From Sphingomonas rosea (GTDB lineage Bacteria; Pseudomonadota; Alphaproteobacteria; Sphingomonadales; Sphingomonadaceae), in the NCBI RefSeq assembly GCF_039538065.1, contig NZ_BAABBR010000001.1, positions 1,154,501 to 1,218,500 of the forward strand: a stretch of 64,000 bases of DNA, in the 5' to 3' direction. Of this stretch, positions 57,927 to 64,000 are shown piece after piece. The notes below the pieces were generated by a model that saw only the letters and a list, made by a program, of their open reading frames with translations, made no database searches and was not told the origin of the DNA. Within the stretch, counting starts at the first letter, position 1. Each line of letters starts with the position of its first letter. Both the position numbers and the translations under genes were made by a program.

Positions 57927-58727
57927 TCAGCGCATCCCCAGCCAGACGAGCGCCGCGGCGCCCGCGACGATCCGGTACCAGGCAAAGGGCGCGAAGCCGT
58001 AGCGGGTGACGACCGCGATGAAACCCTTCACCACCGCGACCGCGACGACGAAGGAAATGACCGCGCCGAGCCCGATCCACTGCAACATGTCGCTGTTGAG
58101 CTGGTCGTGATGCTTGGCGAGCTGGAGCACGGTCGCGCCCGTCAGTGTCGGCACCGCGAGGAAGAAGCTGAATTCGGCGGCGGTGCGGCGGTCGACCCCG
58201 AAGCTCATCGCGCCGAGGATGGTCGCGCCCGAGCGGCTGACGCCCGGCACCATCGCGAGGCACTGGACGAGGCCCACCGCGATCGACTGTTTGAGGCTGA
58301 CACCGCTGATGCCGCCCGTGGGCTCGGTCTTGGCGAAGCGCTCGACCGCGAGGATCGCCACCCCGCCGATGATCAGCGACCAGGCGACCACTGCGGCGTT
58401 GCCGAGGAGCGCATCGACGAAATCGTTGAGTGCCAAGCCGACCACCACCGCCGGCAGGAAGGCGACGAGGAGGTTGCGGGTAAAGATGACCGCGCCATGC
58501 TCCCAGCCGAGGAGCCCGCGCGCCACCGTCCAGAAGGTGCGCCAGTAGAGCACCACGATGGCGAGGATCGCGCCCGGCTGGATCGCGACGTTGAACAGGG
58601 CCCAGCGGTCAGCGTCGAACCCCATGAGTTCGGTCGCGAGGATGAGGTGCCCGGTCGAGGAGACGGGCAGATATTCGGTCAGGCCCTCGACGATGCCGAG
58701 GATGACCACCAGCCAGAGGATCGGCAT
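57927..58727 (-). CDS. uppP: Undecaprenyl-diphosphatase
   Basis: 266 residues, eight membrane segments. UppP (BacA) dephosphorylates undecaprenyl pyrophosphate to recycle the lipid carrier of peptidoglycan synthesis. Catalytic motifs are EGLTEYLPVSSTGHL near the N-terminus and PGVSRSGATI in the middle. The gene immediately upstream (NDUFA9-like) ends three bases before its start. Confidence 0.97.
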   Translation of the reverse strand: MPILWLVVILGIVEGLTEYLPVSSTGHLILATELMGFDADRWALFNVAIQPGAILAIVVLYWRTFWTVARGLLGWEHGAVIFTRNLLVAFLPAVVVGLALNDFVDALLGNAAVVAWSLIIGGVAILAVERFAKTEPTGGISGVSLKQSIAVGLVQCLAMVPGVSRSGATILGAMSFGVDRRTAAEFSFFLAVPTLTGATVLQLAKHHDQLNSDMLQWIGLGAVISFVVAVAVVKGFIAVVTRYGFAPFAWYRIVAGAAALVWLGMR

Positions 58728-58730
58728 GGC

Positions 58731-59684
58731 CTAGCCCGCGCTCGCCTGCGAGCGACGGCTGGCGAAGCGGCCACCTTCGTGGAAGCGGTCGAGCCATTCG
58801 GGCGCCACCGCCGAGAGCGGCGTGGGCTCGATCCTGAAGGCCTCGAGGCCCGGGCCGGTCGCGACATTGTCGCGCTGTAGCATGATCCACTGGTCGCGGC
58901 TGATCGGCGCCCCGGGCAGGAAGCTGAGCTTGCTCATCAGCGCGCCGACCGCGTTGGGCAGGTCGATGATCGTGGGCTTCTGTCCCGCCGCCTCGGCGAT
59001 CCGGGCGTTCAGCTCGTGCATGCTGAACACGTCGGGTCCGCCGAGCTCGAAGGTCTGACCGGCGAACTTCTCGGGCGCCTGCGCCGCGGCGGCGATCGCC
59101 TGGCCGAGGTCGCGGGCGTAGATCGGCTGGAACTTGGTCCTGGCGCCAAGCACGGGGAGCACCGGCAGGCGGCTCATCGCGGCGAAGCGGTTGGTGAATT
59201 CGTCTTCGGGCCCGAACACGACGCTCGGGCGGACGATTGTCGCCTGCGGGAAGGCCGCCTTCACCGCCGCCTCGCCCGCCGCCTTGGTGCGGGCATAGCG
59301 GGACTCGCTGTCGGCCGAGACGCCGATCGCGGAGACATGAACGAGGCTCCGTGCGCCGCCCGCGGCCGCGAGTTCGGCGATTCGGCCGGGCGCCTGCCCG
59401 TGGACCTGGTCGAGCTTGCCGGCGAACGCGCCGACGAGGTTGATCACCCCCCAGGCCCCCTCGACCGCCGCTTCGAGCGTCTGCGGCCGGGTGAAATCGG
59501 CGCGGACGAGGTCGAGCTGTCCGACGGCGGCCAGCGGCTGGAGGAAGAAGGCATTGCGGGGGGTTCGCTGGGCGACGCGCACCCGCACGCCCGATTTGAA
59601 CAGGGCCTCGCAGACGTAGCGGCCGATGAAGCCGCCGCCGCCGAATACCGTGATGATGCGCTCTCGCCAGTCTGACGCCGTCAT
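58731..59684 (-). CDS. Complex I NDUFA9 / NAD(P)H-binding family protein
   Basis: 317 residues of the extended/atypical SDR class: GGGGFIGRYVCEALF nucleotide-binding motif close to the N-terminus, LVHVSAIGVSADSESRYARTK, and YARDLGQAI. In alphaproteobacteria the family includes the NDUFA9-like accessory subunit of respiratory complex I and related putative epimerases; without a complex I gene nearby I cannot choose. The ATG at 59684 opens the Rossmann domain after 15 residues. Co-oriented with uppP. Confidence 0.85.
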   Translation of the reverse strand: MTASDWRERIITVFGGGGFIGRYVCEALFKSGVRVRVAQRTPRNAFFLQPLAAVGQLDLVRADFTRPQTLEAAVEGAWGVINLVGAFAGKLDQVHGQAPGRIAELAAAGGARSLVHVSAIGVSADSESRYARTKAAGEAAVKAAFPQATIVRPSVVFGPEDEFTNRFAAMSRLPVLPVLGARTKFQPIYARDLGQAIAAAAQAPEKFAGQTFELGGPDVFSMHELNARIAEAAGQKPTIIDLPNAVGALMSKLSFLPGAPISRDQWIMLQRDNVATGPGLEAFRIEPTPLSAVAPEWLDRFHEGGRFASRRSQASAG

Positions 59685-59805
59685 GATGCTCGCCCTAGCC
59701 GCGACGACGCGGAGCGACAAGGCGCGTCGCGGCACGGTTGACAGCCCTGCCTGCTCCCCCCTAGGGGCATCCGCCTACCGGCGAGAAATCGCGAACAGCT
59801 CCTGT

Positions 59806-59892
59806 GCCCAGGTGGCGGAATTGGTAGACGCACCAGCTTCAGGTGCTGGCGCTCGCAAGGGCGTGGAGGTTCGAGTCCTCTCCTGGGCACCA
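59806..59892 (+). tRNA. tRNA-Leu (anticodon CAG)
   Basis: 87 nt including an encoded CCA. Acceptor GCCCAGG pairs with CCTGGGC; anticodon stem-loop CCAGC-TTCAGGT-GCTGG gives anticodon CAG; a long variable arm (GCTCGCAAGGGC) confirms class II; T loop TTCGAGT. Confidence 0.98.
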
Positions 59893-59991
59893 TGGCACCA
59901 GCCGAGCGCGGCGGGCTTCGAGCAAAACCTTCTTTGTCGAGATACTCCGAGCCACCCAGGCCCTGAAGATTGGCTTGCGTGGCGCTCGTTC

Positions 59992-60354
59992 CTAGGCCGA
60001 TCGAATGCCGCGGCGGACGCGTTGGCTGTGGCCGACTTGGGCCTGCAGTCCTTCGGCGATGACCGCGAGCGCGGCCTCGGGTTTGCAGGTCGCGCCGCAG
60101 ACGAAGATGTCGATGGCGGCAAACGCGTCCTCGGGCCAGCTGTGGATCGAGATGTGCGATTCCGCGAGCAGCGCGATTCCGGTCACGCCCTGCCCTTCGC
60201 CGAAGCTGTGCAGTCGGACCTCGAGCACCTTGGCGCCCGCCGCCGCCGCCGCGCGGCGCAGGATCCGCTCAATGAGGTCGGCGTCGTCGAGACCCTTGCC
60301 GCCGTTGAGGTCGGCGATGAGGTGCACGCTGTTCCAAGGCTGGTGGCCACTCAT
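59992..60354 (-). CDS. speD: S-adenosylmethionine decarboxylase proenzyme
   Basis: 120 residues, the short bacterial pyruvoyl class (SpeH/SpeD-like). Self-cleavage before S66 in the motif LLAESHISIHSWPEDAF creates the pyruvoyl cofactor; C86 in FVCGATC is the proton-donor cysteine. Makes decarboxylated S-adenosylmethionine, the aminopropyl donor. Last gene of the operon: its start overlaps the FAD lipoprotein gene by four bases. The donor it makes fits the spermidine synthase-like gene two positions upstream. Confidence 0.93.
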   Translation of the reverse strand: MSGHQPWNSVHLIADLNGGKGLDDADLIERILRRAAAAAGAKVLEVRLHSFGEGQGVTGIALLAESHISIHSWPEDAFAAIDIFVCGATCKPEAALAVIAEGLQAQVGHSQRVRRGIRSA

Positions 60355-61970
60355 GCCAGCGTCTCGAACGGGTGGCCGAGATGGCGCATCGCCGCTTCGG
60401 CCGCGCTGACCCCCGCGTGATGCGCTTCCTCGAACAGCGACAGACCGCCGACGTCCGAATGGGCGAGCATCAAGGGTGGCCGTACCGCCTCGTCCATCCG
60501 CGCGGGCGCACCGGCCATGAAGCCGGGCACCGGGCGGATCATCGCATGGCCCCAGCGCCAGACGTCGATCCGTTGAATCGCGCCGGCGAGCTCGGGATGC
60601 AACTGGAGGAGGTCGTCACGCACCAGCGCCTGCCAGCTTCCGAGCGTTCGTTCCAGCAGCAAGCGGCGGGCGTCCCGCGGTGCCATGGTCGACAGCGGCA
60701 AGTACCAAGTGAGGACAGTCGGCCCCGCGGCGGCGCTCGAACTCTGGTGGGTCGCGACGACGTAGCCGAGCGATTCGCTGGCGGTCGAGACATTGTCCCA
60801 GGCGAGCGGCGCCCCCTTCCCCCCCGGCGGGCGCGAGACCGTGACGTTGGCGACCACCCATGGGGCGTAGCTCTCCCCTCCGCGCGCGACACGCTCCGGG
60901 GCGACCCGGGCCGCAACGAAATGCGGCATGGCGAGGACGGCGGTGCCGGCGCGGATCCGGCGGCTCAGGCCCGCGCGATGATCGAAGACGTCGATGAGCA
61001 CTTTCGCCCCCTCGACCTTCGCCCGGAAGACGCTCTGGCCGGTCGCAAGGTGCGGCGCGACGCGCTCCGCCATCAGCCGCACCAGCCGCTGATTGCCTTC
61101 GGGCCACGTCAGTTCGCGGTCACCGTCGCCATTGGCGGCCCAGCCGCGGCGCGCGGCGAAATAGTGGATGCCGGCCCATGCCGAGACCTGATCGGGCTCG
61201 GTCCCGTAATCGTCCCGGCAGCAATAGCGGACGTAGGCGCGCAGCAAGGGCGAATGCCAGCCTTTCGCGTCGAGCCAGGCGGCAAAGCTCATGCGGTCGA
61301 GGGCGCGAAAGGAGGGATCGCGCGATGAATAAGCGCTCGGGACCGCGAAGGCGGGCTTGCCGTCGGCACCCACCGCCTTGCCGAAATTTGCCATCGCTGC
61401 ACCGAATGCCTCGCGCTCGGCCCGATCGGCGGCGCTCAGCCCGATGGCCGGATACAGCCCCTCCTGCCACTCGCCACGCCAGAACAGGCGCTCCTCGAGG
61501 TCGGCGCAGAGCTGATAGGGGTCGTAGACCGGCGCGCCATCGCGATCGCCGACGATCATGCCGAACTGGCGCAGCATGTGCTGGAGCGCTCTGGCCTCGC
61601 GGTTCGGGATGGGCAGATAATGCGCCCCGAGCGGATAAGCGGAGACGGCGTTGCGCCCGCCTCGGGCATTGCCGCCGGCTTGGTCCTCGAGCTCGATGAG
61701 GCGGAAATCGCGGAAGCCGGCGTCGGCCAGTCGCCATGCGGTCGCAAGGCCAGCCACCCCGCCACCGGCGATGAGCAGCGGCACATCCTCGACCGGACCG
61801 GTGGGTTCAGGGAAGCGACCGTCGCGAAGCTGATGCCCGCGCCGCAGGTCGGCCCCGCCAAGCTCCCCCGGCATGGGCGCGGCGTCGGCGGTGCAGCCGG
61901 AGACGGCGAGCATGCCCGCCCCCGCCCCGGCGGCCGCGAGCAGGCCCCGCCGGCTGATCTCAGCCTTCAT
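60351..61970 (-). CDS. Tat-exported FAD-dependent oxidoreductase lipoprotein
   Basis: 539 residues. The N-terminus combines a twin-arginine signal (ISRRGLLAAAGAGAG) with a lipobox VSGC (C26), so a folded flavoprotein is exported and anchored. The FAD-binding Rossmann motif GGGVAGLATAWRLADAGF begins at about residue 69, followed by LEDQAGGNARGG, as in amine-oxidase/NAD(P)-binding_8 flavoproteins. The substrate is unknown; a polyamine or related amine is suggested by the operon. Overlaps speD by 4 bp and the synthase gene by 11 bp. Confidence 0.88.
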   Translation of the reverse strand: MKAEISRRGLLAAAGAGAGMLAVSGCTADAAPMPGELGGADLRRGHQLRDGRFPEPTGPVEDVPLLIAGGGVAGLATAWRLADAGFRDFRLIELEDQAGGNARGGRNAVSAYPLGAHYLPIPNREARALQHMLRQFGMIVGDRDGAPVYDPYQLCADLEERLFWRGEWQEGLYPAIGLSAADRAEREAFGAAMANFGKAVGADGKPAFAVPSAYSSRDPSFRALDRMSFAAWLDAKGWHSPLLRAYVRYCCRDDYGTEPDQVSAWAGIHYFAARRGWAANGDGDRELTWPEGNQRLVRLMAERVAPHLATGQSVFRAKVEGAKVLIDVFDHRAGLSRRIRAGTAVLAMPHFVAARVAPERVARGGESYAPWVVANVTVSRPPGGKGAPLAWDNVSTASESLGYVVATHQSSSAAAGPTVLTWYLPLSTMAPRDARRLLLERTLGSWQALVRDDLLQLHPELAGAIQRIDVWRWGHAMIRPVPGFMAGAPARMDEAVRPPLMLAHSDVGGLSLFEEAHHAGVSAAEAAMRHLGHPFETLA

Positions 61971-63498
61971 AATGCGACCATTCCTGCGAGAAGGACCGCA
62001 CCAGCGCCTGGTTGTCGAGCCGGTTCACGGGCGTCGGCACCCGCGCCATGTCGGGCGCGAAGTCGAACATCATCCGCTCGCTCGCCGGGGTCAGGAAGCG
62101 GAGGTTGGGCGGAAGCCGGACGGCATCGCCGATCGGCCGGCGCGCGGCCATGGTGAACCCCCATTCGCCGAAACTCGGCACGTAGGCGTGGTAGCCGCGC
62201 GCCTGGAACCCCGCCGCCTCGAGCGTGCTCGCCACGGTCCAGTAGCTCCGCGGCGCGACCAGCGGCGAGGTGCTCTGGACGCTCATCATGCCCTCGGGCT
62301 TCAGGAGCCGCGCGACCTCGCGGTAGAAGCTTTCGGTATAAAGCTTCCCGAGCGAGAATTCGGTGGGATCGGGAAAGTCGATCAGAATGGCATCGAAGGC
62401 CGCATGTGGCTGGCGCACCCAGCGGAAGGCATCGGCATTGACGACCTGAAGCCTTGGCGAGGTCAGCGAGCGTTCGTTGAGCGCGCTCAGTTGCGGCGTG
62501 TTGCGGAACAGCGCGGTCATGGCGGGATCGAGATCGACGAGGGTCACGCTCCGCACGCGTTGGTCGCGCAACACCTCGCGCGCGGCGAGCCCGTCGCCGC
62601 CGCCCAGGATCAGCACACGGGCGGGGTTCGCGACGCGCCCGAGCACGGGCCAGACCAGCGCCTCGTGATAGCGATATTCGTCACGCGAGGAGAATTGGAG
62701 GTTGCCATTGAGGTACAGCCGCAGGTCGTTGTCGCGGCGGGTGAGGACGATCCGCTGATAGGGGGTCGAGCTCGCGTAGATGACGGGCTCGTTGTAGAAG
62801 GCGACCTCGGACCAGCGCTGGATCTTCTCGGCCCAGGCCATGCCCGCGACCAGGCTCGCCGCGCTGAGCAGGGCGGCGACCAGCTCGAGCCGCATCCGCC
62901 GCTCGCGCCGAAGGACGACCAGCAGCGCGATCGCCACGGCGACGTTGAGCAGCCCGAACAGAAAGCCGGTTCGGATGAGGCCGAGCTTGGGGACCAGCAG
63001 CAGGGGGAACAGCAAGGACGCCACCAGCGCACCGACATAATCGTAGGTCAGCACGGTCGAGACCAGCTCGCGCAGCGCGAAGCGGTGGCGCAGGATGCGG
63101 ATCAGCAGCGGGATCTCGAGCCCGACCAGGATTCCGATCAGCAGCACCAGCCCGTAGAGCGCGACGCGAAAATCGCTGGCGTAAGGGAACAGCAGGAACA
63201 ATGCGGCCGCAAGCCAGCCGCCGACCAGCGCCAGCAGCACCTCGACCCGGACGAACGCGAGCAGTTCGTCCTCGCGGATGTAGCGCGACAGCCAGCTGCC
63301 GATCCCCATGGCGAAGAGATAGGTGCCGATGACGGTCGAGAATTGGGTGACGCTGTCGCCGAGCAGGTAGCTGGCGAGCGTTCCGGCGAGCAGCTCGTAG
63401 ATGAGGCCGCAGGTCGCGACCACGAACACGGAGAAGAGGAGGATGAGGGCAAGGCGGGGCTGTCCGTCGTCGACCCTTTCCTCGGCGAGGTCAGCCAT
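61960..63498 (-). CDS. Membrane-anchored spermidine synthase-like protein
   Basis: 512 residues. The N-terminal about 215 residues hold some seven membrane helices (ILLFSVFVVATCGLIYELLAG; LYGLVLLIGILVGLEIPLLI). The C-terminal half is a spermidine/spermine synthase domain: FSSRDEYRYHEALVWP, VLILGGGDGLAAREVL, VTLVDLDP, and FDAILIDFPDPTEF where the aspartates bind the donor and amine. Predicted aminopropyltransferase held at the inner membrane, catalytic part on the cytoplasmic side. Overlaps the DUF350 gene by 8 bp and the FAD gene by 11 bp. Confidence 0.92.
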   Translation of the reverse strand: MADLAEERVDDGQPRLALILLFSVFVVATCGLIYELLAGTLASYLLGDSVTQFSTVIGTYLFAMGIGSWLSRYIREDELLAFVRVEVLLALVGGWLAAALFLLFPYASDFRVALYGLVLLIGILVGLEIPLLIRILRHRFALRELVSTVLTYDYVGALVASLLFPLLLVPKLGLIRTGFLFGLLNVAVAIALLVVLRRERRMRLELVAALLSAASLVAGMAWAEKIQRWSEVAFYNEPVIYASSTPYQRIVLTRRDNDLRLYLNGNLQFSSRDEYRYHEALVWPVLGRVANPARVLILGGGDGLAAREVLRDQRVRSVTLVDLDPAMTALFRNTPQLSALNERSLTSPRLQVVNADAFRWVRQPHAAFDAILIDFPDPTEFSLGKLYTESFYREVARLLKPEGMMSVQSTSPLVAPRSYWTVASTLEAAGFQARGYHAYVPSFGEWGFTMAARRPIGDAVRLPPNLRFLTPASERMMFDFAPDMARVPTPVNRLDNQALVRSFSQEWSHYEG

Positions 63499-63700
63499 GA
63501 ACCGCCGCGGCGATGATCGTCGAGATGCCGATGGCGACCGAGCCGGCGAGCAGGGCCACCGCGAGGTTCTTCCGCTCGATGATCTCGCGCCACAGGTCGC
63601 CCGGGGTCAGCTTGTCGACGAGGACGAAACTGAACACGAAGATGACGATCCCCATGAAGGCGTAGAGCAGGGTCGCGAGGAAGGTGTTGATGGAAAGCAT
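63491..63700 (-). CDS. DUF350 (YjfL-like) membrane protein
   Basis: 69 residues with two membrane helices (FLATLLYAFMGIVIFVFSFVLV and AVALLAGSVAIGISTIIAAAV) separated by the conserved DKLTPGDLWREIIERKN loop, the DUF350 signature. YjfL of E. coli, of the same family, lies beside a PspA paralogue. The stop overlaps the synthase gene start. Half the length of two-repeat DUF350 proteins. Confidence 0.92.
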   Translation of the reverse strand: MLSINTFLATLLYAFMGIVIFVFSFVLVDKLTPGDLWREIIERKNLAVALLAGSVAIGISTIIAAAVHG

Positions 63701-63715
63701 GGCCGCATGTCCTCC

Positions 63716-63859
63716 TTATTTGTGGGTTGGGCCGTAGAAGCCGGACGAGCTGCGCCGGCTTCCGTCGGCGAACGGAGACCAGGCGTAATAGCTCGCGGCG
63801 ACCGAGGCGGTGAGCATGGCGAGGCACCAGAGCGCGAAGAGGAAGACCCGGTTGCTCAC
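63716..63859 (-). CDS. Small single-pass membrane protein, 47 aa
   Basis: GTG start overlapping the upstream stop (GTGA). One hydrophobic helix (FLFALWCLAMLTASVAASYY) is followed by a short Ser/Arg-rich tail (FADGSRRSSSGFYGPTHK). No family recognised. Location between DUF4178 and DUF350 genes with overlapping or near-touching ends marks it as part of the same membrane system. Confidence 0.75.
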   Translation of the reverse strand: MSNRVFLFALWCLAMLTASVAASYYAWSPFADGSRRSSSGFYGPTHK

Positions 63860-64000
63860 CGCCGGTACCCGCTCTTCGATGCCTGCGCCTTGCGCCACAT
63901 CCAGACGGCGATCGGCGCGAAGATCAGCAGCATGAACATGGCCATGTTGCCGAAGAAGACCCCGCCCGGGGTGATGGTGAAGCGAAGATTGATCGATTCG
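63856..64000 (-). CDS. DUF4178-type protein, C-terminal end only
   Basis: The first 47 codons at the window edge read, in frame, a beta-strand stretch (INLRFTITPGGVFFGN) and a terminal membrane helix (MAMFMLLIFAPIAVWMW) ending KSGYRR. This matches the end of DUF4178 proteins, which combine beta domains with a C-terminal membrane anchor and co-occur with DUF350 and spermidine synthase-like genes. The rest lies outside the window. Confidence 0.62.
   Translation of the reverse strand, partial: ESINLRFTITPGGVFFGNMAMFMLLIFAPIAVWMWRKAQASKSGYRR

Overview
The window is a 64 kb piece of a GC-rich alphaproteobacterial chromosome, almost certainly from the order Sphingomonadales. The grounds are the dense high-GC coding, the family mix (Sphingomonas-type PanB, TamB, DUF3035 and CtrA-type DNA-binding proteins) and the dispersed intergenic palindromes of the TTCGTCCTGAGC...GCTCAGGGCGAA type. 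This assignment rests on protein resemblance only. No phage, insertion sequence, CRISPR array or plasmid backbone is visible. Apart from one 0.6 kb stretch, gaps between genes are short.

Region by region. 1-1.5 kb: the end of an Mce/MlaD lipid-transport gene and its auxiliary lipoprotein. 1.5-7.5 kb: aminopeptidase N, an M48 membrane protease, a DMT exporter, a threonine aldolase and tRNA-Thr. 7.6-8.55 kb: a patchwork with a 40-aa gene, an AT-rich secreted ORF and the stranded 3' end of an aminopeptidase P gene running into tamB. 8.5-16 kb: envelope genes (tamB, a tiny lipoprotein, an L,D-transpeptidase, a response regulator, a SleB hydrolase) and a hairpin-rich gap. 16.3-25.3 kb: typA, an MFS transporter, panB, the conserved yfgM-bamB-der order and an Hpt protein. 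25.3-34.7 kb: a DUF418 membrane protein, then a fatty-acyl-CoA catabolism block (three acyl-CoA dehydrogenases, two SDRs, a FadB/FadJ-type fusion). 34.7-42 kb: a LuxR-type sensor lacking its DNA-binding domain, cytochrome b561, two more L,D-transpeptidases, a cNMP-domain flavoprotein and guaA. 42-50 kb: peptide use (S9 and M20 peptidases, OPT transporter), queF, a sulfurtransferase and a receiver-less CtrA-like regulator. 50-54.6 kb: ileS-lspA-DUF3035 and ribF. 54.6-57.4 kb: rpsM-rpsK-rpoA-rplQ. 57.4-59.9 kb: uppP, an NDUFA9-like protein and tRNA-Leu.

The right edge (59,992 to beyond 64,000, minus strand) is a tightly overlapping operon: DUF4178 protein, a 47-aa membrane protein, DUF350 protein, a membrane-anchored spermidine synthase-like enzyme, a Tat-exported FAD lipoprotein and SpeD. 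I consider it the most interesting part: the layout suggests an aminopropyl-transfer pathway tied to the membrane rather than ordinary polyamine synthesis. The operon continues off the window.

Other points of note are the aminopeptidase P remnant abutting tamB, a low-GC patch inside ileS, a start-codon inverted repeat at 49.2 kb, structured RNA candidates upstream of sleB and rpsM, and regulators that have lost a canonical domain. All family names come from reading the translations; no database search was run.
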